Source of the DNA: Cryptomeria japonica
Taxonomy: Eukaryota > Streptophyta > Pinopsida > Cupressales > Cupressaceae
Length of the DNA stretch: 64,000 nucleotides
Assembly: GCF_030272615.1 (NCBI RefSeq)
Contig: NC_081409.1
Location: forward strand, 240,215,832-240,279,831
Direction of reading: 5' to 3'
In this document: in pieces, positions 47,397 through 59,564 of the stretch
How the letters are laid out: each line of letters begins with the position of its first letter
Position numbering within the stretch: position 1 is the stretch's first letter
Position numbers and translations under genes: made by a program
Notes under the pieces: generated by a model
What the model saw: only the letters and a program-made list of their open reading frames with translations
What the model was told of the DNA's origin: nothing
Database searches by the model: none

Positions 47397-48997
47397 TGGT
47401 GAAAGGGAACTTAGCAATTTTTATTTATTTTTGTTGAGTTTGTTTCCAGGATGTTGGAATCATGTGTTTAGTTTTGTAATAAGGCCAAGAGGCCATAGAT
47501 TGTGTGCTCAAATTATTGTAAGGGCCCTAAGAGTCTTTGTTTGGCCAATGTTGGCATGTGAGCTCTTAAGGGTGTTAGGTAGAGCACTTAATAAGATAAG
47601 TTGTTTTGGGTTAATGTAGGTTGTTTGATATTATTTTGAAATTTTTAAGGTCATATGAGTCATTTGAAAGTGACCAAGTTTGGGTTTGAGCAAAGTTTCT
47701 CACATATGCAACAAATTGCAAAAGTTGCAAAAGTTGCTCATAGCAACTTTGCAACATTTTCATACTCCAACGGTTAGTTGGTTGACACAATCAGTTGTGA
47801 GCATTTGTAACTACTCCAAGGCTAGTATTTGTTGAAGGTGGTTGAAGATCTAAAGGTAAACAAACAAGTTTTGGTTTCCCATCTGGTGTGTTCTACCAAG
47901 TTTTTCTTGTTCTTCACAAGTTTATATGACTTGTACGGATCGAGAATCACAAAATAGGGACATGGATTATTATTCTAGTGTCTTACTTTCATTTCTTTTT
48001 TTTATTTGGAGTCTTGAAGTGTTGTAGTTTGTGAATAAACTCCATTTTGTTGCAAGCAGGTCCAAGGGCCCTAAAAACCAAGGTTTTTGGAGCAAAGTGG
48101 CTCCAACCTAACATTCCACGGTGGATTTACACTCTGAAACCTTGTGGAATGTTAGGTTGCAATATATTCTATGTTTCCCTTTTGTTTTTGAGATAGGGGA
48201 AGCCAAATCAAAGATTTGCCACCATACCCTAAGCTTGGCACGTTGAGTTGGCAAGCGTTAGGAATAATAGATAACAGGCCCTAATTGGGTGAATCTGGTG
48301 GGTGGAGATGAAGTATGATTGGAGGGGAATTCCATATGGACGCACAAACCCCAAAATATCATCAATTCACTCAGGCAATCAGATTGGTGGAGTTTTGATC
48401 AATCTCTATTTTTAAGGCCTCGAAAGGGGCAATTAGGCCTAGTTAACCAATAAGGGTTAGAGATGTTAGCAACCAAACCCACCTCCAGTTTTGAAATATT
48501 GTATGTAAACTCCAAAAGGGTGTCTATAATGAAAACGAGTTCATATGTTTGTTCAGGAAGTTTAATCAGTGAATGAAGAATACCTCGCTGAGTGGGCTAC
48601 TAGAACCAGTTAGGCCTAAAAGTGCAGTTTGTTTGTAAAACACCAAATCAGTAAGTGTCAAATGCTCCTAAGTAAGGAATAGGGTTGGGAATCCATCCAA
48701 AGTCATCCATCCTAATGTTCATAGTATGGGTAATGAAGATCATGTGGTAGAGGGGTTGAACTCTTAGGTTGAGTGTGAAAGAGTCTGGGAGAACAAGGTC
48801 TCTGAAGCAAGAAAATTGAACTCACAAACAACAAGAGCTTATCCTAGCCTAAGGACCTTGGGAAGGTCAAAGAGGGTAATTCTTGTAGAACCTTGGAGGG
48901 TGTGAGGTTTAGAATCATTGGATGGTTCTTGTGTATCTTGCAGGAGATACTTAGACAAGGTAGCACAAACCGGTGAGAGACAATTCACTCTACATCA
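47397..48997 (+). repeat. Chromovirus 5' LTR (1601 bp)
   Basis: Starts TGGTGAAAGGG and ends CTACATCA, followed after three bases by the primer-binding site. It matches the 3' LTR throughout, with small indels near 47830. Confidence 0.93.
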
Positions 48998-49000
48998 GAT

Positions 49001-49014
49001 TGGTATTAGAACCA
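49001..49014 (+). other. Primer-binding site for initiator Met tRNA
   Basis: TGGTATTAGAACCA; the usual plant site begins TGGTATCAGAGC. Two substitutions are both of the C/T or G/A type. Confidence 0.85.
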
Positions 49015-49035
49015 ATTGATTGAACAAAGTGGTGT

Positions 49036-50070
49036 ATGTCAGAACTAGAGGTAGAGTCAGAAGTGAGCAACATGCCACCAAAGGTAATAAGCCAAGAGGC
49101 CATCAAGAAGTTGTTTCAAGACATGCTTAGTGAAGCCCGGGAGCAAGAAACCAAGAAAGGCAAGGGTAAGGTCACTGGATGGGGTGATGAAACTAATGAT
49201 GAAGATGCATATGTGATAGGGGTCATAACAGAAAAGAAGGAGTTGGACAAAGATCAACATATCTTCTTGGATGCCCTCAAGTCACTCTTTAAAGACAACA
49301 TAGAAGGTTTACCTATCTACAATGGAAGCCTAAATGGCGAAGAGTTATTGTATTGGATAGAAGCCTTGCACAATCATTTTGAATACAAGGAAGTTGCAGA
49401 AGAAAAGAGGGTCAATTTGGCCAAGTCAAGATTGAAGGGATCAGCCCTAGTGTGGTGGAACATGATGCAAGAAGAAAGAGAACAAATCAGGATAAAGAAG
49501 ATCATCTCTTGGGAGAGAATGAAGATTAGGATTAAAACTCAATTCTTTCCTATAGATTATGAGGTGAAGATGCACAAGAAGTTGCAGAATTTGAAAAAAA
49601 GAGATATGGATGTGAGTACTTATACAAAGGAGTTCAACAAACTTACCCTAAGATCTAGGAAGCAAGAGGAATAAGTGGAGAAGGTTGCAAGGTACTTAAA
49701 TGGCCTTAGACAAAACATTCAAGATGAGATCACCATGATAGCACCTGACATAATATATAAATGCTTTCAGTTAGCCTTGAGGGTAAAAGATAAGATCAAA
49801 AGGAAAGGTGAACATAATCAAAGGGGCAGAGGTGGAAGAGGTTATAGAGGAAGAGGCACCTTTGGAAGGGGCCATATTCCTAGCAATAATGATGAAGGAA
49901 ATCAATCAGAGAATGGTGGTGATAAATAACTATAGAGGCAGATTTTAGAGACAACTCTAGAGGGAGAAATAACTATAGAAGAAGATTTGGCAATTCAGGA
50001 AGAGGAACCACAGTCTTCACTGGTAAATGCTACCATTGTCATCAAGTGGGGCATACCATGAGACAGTGTC
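49036..50070 (+). pseudogene. Chromovirus gag
   Basis: Particle protein. ATG at 49036 (MSELEVESEVSNMPPKVISQ) lies 22 bases after the primer site. The retrotransposon gag domain covers residues about 90-210 (LYWIEALHNHFEYKEVAEEK, LKGSALVWWNMM, DVSTYTKEFNKLTL). An in-frame TAA at 49672 fits a lost CAA. The frame continues to 49929 through an Arg/Gly-rich tail (RGRGGRGYRGRGTFGRG), then shifts. The zinc knuckle CYHCHQVGHTMRQC follows at about 50029-50070 in the pol frame. Confidence 0.9.
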
Positions 50071-53000
50071 CTAAAAAGACTTCAAGCTCTCACATGGGAG
50101 ACAAGAGAACTCAGTTGGTGCAAGAAGAGGATTGTCAAAGTGTTACCTCACCAATTAGTAAGGCAAGACCGGTCCTAGAGGTAGAGAACCTGATGCTAAG
50201 AAGGTTCTTGTTGAAGGTACCACAATCCAAAGAACCTACACAAAGGAAGAAACTTTTCAAAACCACCTACAGATCTCATGGTGAGATTTGTAAAGTTATA
50301 GTAGATTCAAGGTCTACTAAGAACATTGTAGTAGTTGAGATGGTATAAAAACTAAAATTGAAAAGGCTGCCACATACCACCCCCTATAAGGTATCTTGGT
50401 TGAGTAAGGGTCAACATGTGCTTGTAGATGAGAAATATTGGGTAGAATTTGAAATTGGAGATTACAAGGATAGTGTGCTATGTGACATATTACCCATGGA
50501 TGCATGTCACTTACTGTTAGGATGACCTTGGCAGTATGATGTCAAAGCCATACATGATGGGGAGAATAATTCCTATGTTATCGCCAAGGAGGGTAGAAAG
50601 TTTGAAATGGATCCCTTGATTGATCAAGGAGAAGAAAGACATATTGGATCAAGTGTTATGTTTCTTAGTGGGAAATAGTTCTTGAGATTGTTGAAACATG
50701 AAGGGAACCGAGCATGTGGTCTCGTAGTGAAACCCAAAGAAGAGACAAAGACTAAAACCAAACTGGTGATACCGCAAGAGGTGCAGACCTTACTAGACCG
50801 GTACACAGATATAGTTGTCAATGAGATACCAGATGCCTTACCCCCTATAAGAGATGTTAACCATCAGATAGACCTCATACCTGGTTCAACTTTTCCAAAC
50901 AAAGTTGCTTACAAAATGACACCTACTCAAAATGAGGAAATAGCAAAGCAAGTGCAGGAATTGCTAGATAAGGGGTTGATAAAGAAGAGTTTAATTCCAT
51001 GCACAATGCCTACTATTTTGGCACCTAAGAAAGATGGTAAGTGGAGGATGTGCATTGATTCAAGCACCATAAATAAAATTACAATTAGATATCGGTTTCC
51101 AATGCCAAGGATTGAGGATCTAATGGAATACCTAGGTGGAGCTTGCTACTTTTCTAAGGTGGATTTGAAATCAGGCTATCATCAAATTAGGATCAAACCT
51201 GGTGATGAATGGAAGACAACCTTTAAAACATATGAGGGGCTATATGAATGGTTGGTGATGCCCTTTGGGCTCACAAATGCACCTAGCACCTTCATGAGAC
51301 TCATGAATGAAGTTCTTGCAGAGTTCATTGGTAAGTTTGCCATTGTTTATCTTGATGACATTATGATTTTTAGCAGGTCAAAGGAGGAGCATATCAAACA
51401 TCTGAATCAATTTTTGAGGAAGATACATCAAGAAAAGTTGATGATCAACTTGGATAAATGTGAGTTTTTAAAAAATGAATTGGTGTATCTTGGTTTTGTA
51501 GTTTCTCAAGGTTGTTTAAAAATGGATCCATCAAAAGTGGAAGCAATAGTAAATTGGCCTACTCCTAAGTCAATAGGAGATGTAAGAAGTTTCCAAGGTT
51601 TAGCTTATTTTTATAGGAAATTCATTAGAGGTTTTAGCCATGTGTGTGCACCTATCTTGAACACCATCAAAGGTGGGATAAAATGTTAGTTTAAGTGGAC
51701 TAGTACAACAGACAAGTGGTTTGAATTGTTAAAACAAAAGGTAGCAGAACTCCCTTATCTTAGGCTTCTTGATTTCAATCATCTCTTCATTGTGGAATGT
51801 GATGCTAGCAAGTTGGCTTTAGGGGCCATTTTGAGCCAAGAAGGTCACCCAGTTGCATTTTTCTCTGAGAAGCTCAATGAAGCAAAACAAAAGTATTCTA
51901 CCTATGATCTAGAGTTATATGCCATGGTGCAAGCACTCAAGAAGTAGCGACATTATTTGTTACCTAAAGAGTTCATATTCTACACTGATAATCATACACT
52001 TAGTTTTTTGAATGGGCAAGAGAAATTGAATCAAAGACATCTCAAGTGGGTTGAGTATTTGCAGGCCTACACCTTTGCCATCAAACACAAGAAAGGAGTC
52101 ATTAATAAGGTAGCATTTGCCTTAAGTAGAAGGGTTCTAACCATTCAAGAAGTACAACTACAAAGTGTGCGGTTAAATGACCTTAAATATCTCTACCAAG
52201 GTGACAAAGATTTTGGTGAAGCATATGATGTTTTCTCAAAGTTTGCTAATGCTTGTCATGTTGCCTATTCTAATTTTATGTTGTAGGAAATCTTGTTGTT
52301 TAAAGGACACCTACTTTTCATACCACAGTGCTCTATGAGAGACAATATCATCAAGGAGAAGCATCAAGGCAGTCTAAGTGGACATTTTGCTCTTGACAAG
52401 ACCTTAGAGCAGGTTGGCAGGTTCTACCATTGGCCTAAACTATAGTTAGATGTTAGGAGGTTTGTGGAGCAATGTGCTATTTGTCAAAGGGATAAGGGTA
52501 CTTCCAACAATGCAGGTTTATATCATCCTCTATCCATACCAACAAGGCCATGGGAGTGTGTGAGTATGGACTTTGTTCTTGGTTTACCTAGAACTCCAAG
52601 AGGATATGACAGTGTCTATGTCATAGTGGATAGATTCGGCAAGATTGTAGACTTTGTGCCTTGCAAATTTACTAATGATGCCTCCTACATAGCAATGTTG
52701 TTCTTCAAAGAGATTGTAAGGATCCATGGTTTACCACTTAGTATTGTGAGTGATAGAGATACAAAATTTGTGAGCCACTTTTGGCAAACCTTGATGAAGA
52801 AACTTGGTACTAGCCTTTATTTTTCATCTGCATACCATCCACAATCTGATGGTCAAACTAAAGTAGTAAATAGGTCCTTGGGTAATTTACTGAGATGTCT
52901 CATCAAATAGCATGGTCAAGTTTGGGATCTAGTATTGGGACAAATAGAGTATGCCTACAATGACTTTGTCAATAGAAGCATAGGCTAGAGTCCATTTGAG

Positions 53001-53648
53001 ATTGTATATGGGTGTCATCCAAGGGTTATTTTAGAACTTAGAGACCTCAGGTCTATGGACCATAGGAGTGCTCAAGGTGAAAACTATGTAGAGAATATGA
53101 AGGAGATCCATGAACAAGTCAAGAAAACATTGTAGCAGAATAATGAGAAGTACAAGACACAAGCAGACAAAACAAGAAGAGAAGTACACTACAAGATAGG
53201 TGATCTGGTTATGGCCTATCTAAGAAAGGAAAGACTTCCTAAGGGACAACCTAGTAAACTGTGCATAAAGAAGATTGGACTTCTTAAGGTTGTGCATAAG
53301 TTTGGCAACAATGCCTATGAGGTAGAACTATCACCAAACTTGGGAATATCGCCAATATTTAATGTATGTGATTTTTTCCAGTATAAAGGAACTCAATTAG
53401 CTGTAAACCAAGAAGAGACTACTGCTACTAAAGAAGTAGATTGGATACAAGACCTGCCTCCAAGCCAACCGGTGACATTGGACTGCATTTTGGACTCCAA
53501 GGTTGTCAAAAGGACTAAGAAAGGAGTCTACAAAGACTACTTGGTTAAATGGACCGGTCTCCCTGAATCTGAAGCTACATGGATGTCTGAAGGAGATATA
53601 CTGAAGCATGGAACCACTGTTCAATCCCTATCAACTCAAGGGACTTGA
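50046..53648 (+). pseudogene. Chromovirus pol (PR-RT-RH-IN-chromodomain)
   Basis: One frame runs from about 49930 to TGA at 53646 with ten internal stops and no frameshift. Protease keeps the Asp as VIVDSRST near 50300, with Arg where Gly is usual. RT: PKKDGKWRMCID, FSKVDLKSGYHQI, MPFGLTNAPSTF and the intact active site YLDDIMIF (51348). RNase H: VECDASKLALGAILSQ, STYDLELYAM, FYTDNHTLSFL. Integrase: zinc finger ending CAICQRDKG, core VSMDFVLGLP and VSDRDTKFVSHFW, but the third catalytic acid is Lys (AAA at 52860 in GQTKVVNRS). The chromodomain is at 53478-53620 (YKDYLVKWTGLPESEATW), which recognises histone marks and guides insertion in this clade. Confidence 0.93.
53478..53620 (+). other. 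Chromodomain of the chromovirus integrase
   Basis: Reads LDCILDSKVVKRTKKGVYK and then DYLVKWTGLPESEATWMS, with the Tyr/Trp/Trp-type aromatic positions of a chromodomain. It places the element among chromoviruses and explains the pol end without a separate 3' gene. Confidence 0.88.
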
Positions 53649-53669
53649 GTTTTTCTTACCCCGGGAGTA

Positions 53670-55279
53670 TGGTGTAGGGGTACTTAACAGTTTTTATTTA
53701 TTTTTATTGAGTTTGTTTCCAAGATGTTGGAATCATGTGTTTAGTTTTGTAATAAGGCCAAGAGGCCATAGAGTGTGTGCTCAAATGATTGTAAGGGCCC
53801 TAAGAGTCTTTGTTTGGCCAATGTTGGCATGTGAGCTCTTAAGGGTGCCAGGTAGAGCACTTAATAGGATAAGTTGTTTTTAGGTTAATGTAGGTTGGTT
53901 GATGTTGTTTTGAAATTGTTAAGGTCATATGCACCATTTGAAAGTGACAAAGTCTGGGTTTGAGCAAAGTTGCTCACCTATGCAACAAATTGCAAAAGTT
54001 TCTCATAGCAACTTTGCAACATTTTCATACTCCAATGGTTAGTTGGTTGACACAATCAGTTGTGAGAATTTGTAACTACTCCAAGGCTAGTATAAGGCTC
54101 GGAAATACCGATGATAATAAGTTCTTGAAGATGGTTGAAGATTTGAAGGCAAATAAATAAGTTTTGGTTTCCCATCTGGTGTGTTCTACCGAGTTTTTCC
54201 TGTTCTTTGCAAGTTTGTGTGACCTGTATGGATCGAGCATCCCAAAACAAGGACATAGATTATTATTTTGGTGTCTTACTTTCATTTTGTTTTTGATTTA
54301 GAGTCTTGAAGTGTTGTGGTTTGTGAATAAACTCCATTTTGTTGCAAGCGGGTCCAAGAGCCCTAAAAACTAGGGTTTTGAGAGCAAAATGGCTCCAACC
54401 TTATGTTCCATGGTGAATTTCCACTCTGAAACCTTGTGGATTCATAAGTTACAATGTATTCTATGTTTCCTTTTTGGTTTTGAGACAGGGGAACCCAAAT
54501 CAAAGATTTGCCACCATACCCTAAGCTTGGCATGTTGGGTTGGCAAGTGTTAGGAATCATGGATAACATGCCCTAATTGGGTGAATGCGGTGGGTGGATA
54601 TGAAGTTTGATTGGAGGGGAATTCCTTGTGGAAGCACATATCCCAAACTATCATCAATTCACTCAGGCAATCAAACCGGTGAAGGAGTTTTGATCAATCC
54701 CTATTTTTTAGGCCTAGAAAGTGGCAATTAGGCCTAGTTAACTGGTAAGGGTTAGAGATGTTAGCGACCAAAAACACCTCCGAGTTTGAGATATTGTATG
54801 TAAAATCCAAAAGGGTGTCTGGAATGACAAAGAGTTCATAGGGTTGTTTAGGAAGTTTGACCAGTGGATGCAGAATACCTCGTCGAGTGGGCTATTTGAA
54901 CTAGTTAGGCCTAAAAGTGCAATTTGTTTATAAAACACCAAACTGGTAAGTGTCAAAAGCTCTTGATTAAGGAATAGGGTTGGGAATCCATCCTAATGTG
55001 TGTAGTGTGGGGAATAAAGATCCTATGTTAGAGGGGTTGAACTCTCAAGTTGAGTGTGAAAGAGTGTGGGAAAACAAGGTCTCTGAAGCAAGAAAACAAA
55101 ACTCACAAAACAACAAGAACTTATCCTAGCCTAAGGACCTTGGGAAGGTCATAGAGGGTAAGTCTTGTAGACCCTTGGATGGTGTGAGGTGTAGAATCAT
55201 TGGATGTTTCTTATGTAGCTTGGAGGAGATACTTAGACAAGGTAGTATAAACTAGTGAGAGACAAATCACTCTACATCA
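53670..55279 (+). repeat. Chromovirus 3' LTR (1610 bp)
   Basis: Starts TGGTGTAGGGG right after the polypurine tract and ends CTACATCA next to GATCT. Confidence 0.93.
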
Positions 55280-55284
55280 GATCT

Positions 55285-55690
55285 CAATAGGAGGAGATGA
55301 AATGAAAGGCTCTAGAATTGGAACACGTGAGAATACCCAAGTTGAACTAACCAAAGTTCTCCTCAATATTTGAATCCACACTACAAGTGTGATCATCATT
55401 TGAAGAATCAAAGTCATCAATAGGAACACAATCTAAGAAGGAGTACAACCAAGATGTATGATCTACCACCCCAATAGAAATGATCATGCCACTCTCCAAG
55501 TCTTTTATGATGACTGAATCAAGAGTGAACTCCACAGTCTTCCTTGCTAGACCATGAGTGATTTGATATATGGAAAGAAGATTGTTTGTCAAGTGAGGTA
55601 TGCACAACAAATCATTAAGCCATCTCCAATATCAATAGATACCATCCAAATTGCATTCATATATGTGTGATTGCCCATCAAAATAGGTGG
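55285..55690 (-). pseudogene. Copia pre-integrase region (continued from protease)
   Basis: The minus strand from 55685 to 55347 reads MGNHTYMNAIW, then IDIGDG, then LTNNLLSIYQITHGLARKTV, VEFTLDSVIIKDLESGMI and DHTSWLYSF, the pattern between protease and integrase in copia elements. It stops at 55347 and the expected integrase does not follow, either here or on the far side of the chromovirus. Confidence 0.85.
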
Positions 55691-57246
55691 TGTACGTTAG
55701 GAAATAGGAAATCATCACAAAACATTATAAATACTAATCTATCTCAATCACGAAAACTAAAATGCAATGATCTATCCTAAAACACACTCAATAGAGATAT
55801 GAAAGTAAAACATTCAAAATATAAATATTATGCAAACCATATGCAGATCTGAATGCTTCTTCATGCGGCTCCATTGTTCTTCTTTCTTCTCCAAATAGAT
55901 TTGTTTGTGGATCTCACCTTCAAGTGCATACACCTAATTGTGAAAGCAAGATTGACATTGACACAAGAATACTCGAAGCGTAAATTCAATAGTCTGATTA
56001 GGGATTATTAGGGTTTTGATTGAAGAAATTCATCCAATTTATAGACAAATTGGAGAGATGAACAAATTAGCATGATAGTGATTCAAATGGAAATTCAAAT
56101 CAAGAATAGCAAAATTATGACACGTCTATGACAAATTGCTATGCAAGGATTTATGACAATTTATGACAATTTCTATGTCAAGAATTTATTGATTGTCAAT
56201 TATGACAAATTATGACAAATTTCTATGTCATTCCCATGAATTTAGGAGAGAAATAGGAGGAAATTGAAATTAAGAATTTAGAAAATTAGAAAATTAGAAA
56301 AAGAGGAATAATTAGAAATTAAGAATTTAGGAAAATGAAAATTAGAAATTAGGAATTAGGTAAATTAATTAATAATTTGTCATTTATTAATTAATTCACA
56401 AAGAGGAATAATTAGCCAATTAAATGAACATTTAATTGCAATGAGAAGACTTAGGATAAATAAATAATTTATTAATCCTAGAGGAAGAAATGACAAACAA
56501 GGTTAAATGATTAAATCACAAAACCCTAGAAGATAAATTAGGTCTTGATGAAAGATAATTGACTCGATCATGATTTGATTTTGGATTGATAAATGACCAA
56601 TGTGATAAATGATTTGATTGAGAAAATGCGCCAATTGACGAGGAACAATGACAAATTGATCCAAATTGACATAATTGAGACAAACAACGATCAATGACAA
56701 ATCGGTCGCAAAATGACAAGATCGAACAAGAGGAAAAGAATCGATGACAAAATAGATTGCAAAACGACAATATTGAAAATGACCACGATCAATGATGAAT
56801 CGATCGCAAAATGACAAGATCGAACATGACAACGACCGATGACAAATCAATCGTTAAAACGACAAGATTGAAAATGATAAGGATTGATGATAAATCGACA
56901 AGATTGATAAGAGTACAAGGATCGATGACAAATTGATCGCAAGATTGACAGGAGGACAAAACCCTAATTAGGATTGACGATGTCCAAAATGATGACAAAT
57001 AAGCACGCATATTGATGCAATAGGATAAGATCGATTAAAATCATGACTGGATAGTGTTGTTGACAAGACCAAATTCGAGAGCGAGACGAATGAAGAATGT
57101 AGAAGAATGACTCGATGTTCGCAAATGATAAAGACCAAGTGCGAATCATAGGAGAAATGTTAATGCGATGCAAAAACCTAAAATGAGGCAATGCACAAAT
57201 GTTAAAGTATGACTCCGCAAGCGTTGACCATTTTTAGGTGTCTACA
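55691..57246 (-). mobile_element. Solo LTR (1556 bp) inserted in copia protease region, TSD GGTGG
   Basis: Flanked by GGTGG at 55686-55690 and 57247-57251; starts TGTACGTTAGG and ends GGTGTCTACA on the plus strand. Without it the copia reading frame joins between the protease and MGNHTYM. On the minus strand its start TGTAGACACCTAAA equals that of the LTR at 37841. It contains a degenerate ~50-bp tandem repeat at about 56680-56960. Confidence 0.92.
56680..56960. repeat. ~50-bp tandem repeat within the solo LTR
   Basis: Units near 56688, 56737, 56787, 56841 and later follow the pattern GATCxATGACAAATCGxTCG then CAAAATGACAAGATcGAA. Identity is moderate. Confidence 0.7.
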
Positions 57247-57251
57247 GGTGG

Positions 57252-58363
57252 CATGTTGCAAGGGTCAAATGATGAGAACATAGACTGCGAAGATTCTATA
57301 TGATGAGAAGCTCCTGAATCTAGAAGCCATTACCCTAAATCATGACTTGTAGTACCATAAATAGCTTGTCCTTTATTCTTACTTGTCCCAAAAGTGTAAC
57401 TCTTTTATTAATCAAATTTCATTTGTTTGAAAGAAGAAACCGGAGTAGACATTCTAAAAGGAAAACTAATTCTATTCTTCTCAAAGATGCTTCAATTCAT
57501 CAATGTCCTTATAACAATAGTGTTCTTCATGTCCTTTCTTCTTGCAATATGCACAAGTAGGCTTCACCTTCTTAGATGATTCCCTTTTCAAATAGGATGT
57601 AGAATCTCCTTGTTAAATAGAGGCATAGGTATCCATTTTGGGGGAAAATTATGCACGTGCTTGATCCTTTTATGGTTTCTCCTTAGACTTATCTTGTTTC
57701 TTGTCAGGATTCTCTAACTCTTTCTATCCCTTTGACTAACTAGCCAATAAACCCTGAGACTAAGATGGCTTTAAGAGACCTATGGATAGAAGTGTGCCTT
57801 TCTCTTGCATCAATCATTCAGAAAAAGAAGCAAAAGAAAGCATTGTATAAGAAAAGCAAATAGTCAATCTATGAGTATGAAAACTAGAAACAAAAGCAAC
57901 CTATTCAAGTCCAAGTTTGTCAAGAGTACTTAAGACAAGCTGAATGTCCTTTTTCTCTATACCACATTCTCTACATTATGCTCTCAAATAATTAACTTTT
58001 TTTACAAACTCTTTGATGTTCTCAAAAGACCTAGGATCAATTGCCATTAGCTAATTATCAAGTTGGTATCCCCTAACTTAATCAGTTGTCCCATACACAG
58101 TTTTTTAATTTGTCCCATGCATCAAGTGAATTATTACAACCATCAAGTTGAAACATTATATGAAGGGACACTAAGCTCATAAGACAACCTCAATATTTTG
58201 TTTGCTCAATCATCTAGACCATTTTATCCTTAGCATGTATGGGTTCACTTATCTTTTGTTCAACATATGATGCACAACCTTGTTGCATTAAGAGGTTCCA
58301 TGCATTTTTTTGCCAAGTGTTGTAGTTATATGGTGTTAGCAACCGAAACTTATCATTACCCAT
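57252..58363 (-). pseudogene. Copia gag and protease
   Basis: The minus strand starts at ATG 58363 with MGNDKFRLLTPYNYNTW and NLLMQQG, the usual copia gag start. Gag decays through several stops to a zinc knuckle CAYCKKKGHEEHYC at about 57510-57560 (C-x2-C-x4-H-x4-C). The protease begins near 57330 with a LLDSGASHHM-like site, read in shifting frames (the decayed form is still recognisable as LQVMI...IQELLII). After 57251 the solo LTR interrupts it and coding resumes at 55685. Confidence 0.8.
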
Positions 58364-59236
58364 TTGTGAAAGGAAAGGAAAGCACAAGCATAAACAAAAA
58401 CACAATCACAATAGGAGTGATCCTTGAATTACTCAATCAAGAAGGCCCCCTAAAGTAGAAAGATTTGGCACTTTATAAGTAGTGCGATTACAATGGCCAC
58501 TAGCTATAGAAAGCTAAGTGGAGTTGATTTTAATGCCTTTACAAGTTCTCACAAAATGAGATATATTGATATTACAGGTTTAGGTACTAAACCAGTTGAA
58601 ATAAACAACACTACTATGAAGTACTAAAAAAAAATTGCACTTTCAAACAAAGAATCGTCTCGATTTGAGGTTGTACACAAAAGATATGGCAAAACAATTT
58701 TACCATTAGCAATCTAACAACTTGTGGCACAAAAATTGAGATGGTTGTATAGAAATTTGTCACAAAATTTGGCAAAAAAATTGAGGTGATCATAAAAAAA
58801 TTTGGCATAGAAATTGATGCAATCATTTAGAAATCTAGCACAGAAATCAAGACAATCATAAAAACATTTTGCATGGAAATCAAGGCAACCATACAAAAAA
58901 TCTAGTAAAAACAAAAAACTAAAAAAAACTCCAAAAAATTTTGATCTCTGATTTTTTTAAAAATTATATGAAAATAGGGGTTTTTGGGCTTTTTGGATGT
59001 AATGGTGCAATCTATTTTGCCTCAAAAGTGCCTCAATTTTTAACAACCCACAAATATCTTTAGGAAGCTTAAAAAATCTTGCAACAAGCAAACCAACACA
59101 AGAATCCCCTAGAAATTATTATTTTCTCCACACTTTTCTATTTCTCCAATTCAATAGAATAACATACTCTTGTGCTTTGAAAAACAACAACCCTACACTC
59201 AGATTTGTTAAAACAATGCTAATCCACAACTCATAA
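58364..59236. other. Copia 5' leader
   Basis: No gene. A-rich, between primer site and gag start, with a repetitive Phe/Ile-coding minus-strand stretch near 58714-58914 from a short repeated phrase (GAAATC/T-AAGGCAATCATA type). Confidence 0.5.
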
Positions 59237-59250
59237 CTGCTCTAATGCTA
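59237..59250 (-). other. Copia primer-binding site
   Basis: Minus strand TAGCATTAGAGCAG, directly next to the LTR end; resembles the complement of initiator Met tRNA with mutations. Confidence 0.7.
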
Positions 59251-59559
59251 TGTAAGATTTGGCTGAAAAGCCACTCAAGAATGAAAATGAATGAAGGAAA
59301 GAAAAAACAAAAATCAACTATGAACTAATTAAATTGTATTCAACTCAAGAGAATGCAAAGCATGCAATGAATGAGAATACCCATATGAGAGCAATGGGTG
59401 AGTATATATAGGACTTACCACCCAAGAGACAAAAAACACTACCAATATGGGATAAAGTGAAAAAGTCCCTAAATAAACTTAACTAAGTGTGAAGAGAGTT
59501 ATTGTGGAGAATTATCTAATAAAGAACTAGATTGATAAAGAACCCTATTCACACTAACA
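59251..59559 (-). repeat. Copia 5' LTR (309 bp)
   Basis: Pairs with 46776-47086. TATA-like CCTATATATAC (minus) at about 59402-59412 would drive transcription towards lower coordinates. Confidence 0.92.
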
Positions 59560-59564
59560 ATTTG

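Larger units (their letters stand above)
47397..55279 (+). mobile_element. Complete Ty3/gypsy chromovirus, TSD GATCT
   Basis: A 7883-bp element with direct LTRs (47397-48997 and 53670-55279, both TG...CATCA) and target copies GATCT at 47392-47396 and 55280-55284. The primer site TGGTATTAGAACCA begins at 49001, matching initiator Met tRNA in 12 of 14 bases. A polypurine tract (GGGAGTA, 53663-53669) precedes the 3' LTR. Internal genes are gag and a pol ordered protease, RT, RNase H, integrase, chromodomain. By eye the first 300 bp of the two LTRs differ at about 20 sites, so it is not recent. It lies in a copia element whose LTRs differ more, which agrees with the nesting. Confidence 0.95.
46776..59559 (-). 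mobile_element. Non-autonomous Ty1/copia-like element with two nested insertions
   Basis: LTRs are 46776-47086 (3' LTR) and 59251-59559 (5' LTR), both TGTAAG...CTAACA. Flanks CTTTG (46771-46775) and ATTTG (59560-59564) match in four of five bases, fitting an aged target duplication. The primer site TAGCATTAGAGCAG lies at 59250-59237 (minus), and a G9 polypurine tract sits just inside the 3' LTR (47087-47094). Internal content is gag, zinc knuckle, protease and the pre-integrase region only. Integrase core, RT and RNase H are missing, so this copy is a deletion derivative. It was later hit by the chromovirus (47397-55279) and a solo LTR (55691-57246). Confidence 0.9.

Noticed and set aside
56503-57010. 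Overlapping minus-strand open frames rich in Ser, Ile and Cys
   Set aside because: They are produced by the ~50-bp tandem repeat in the solo LTR.
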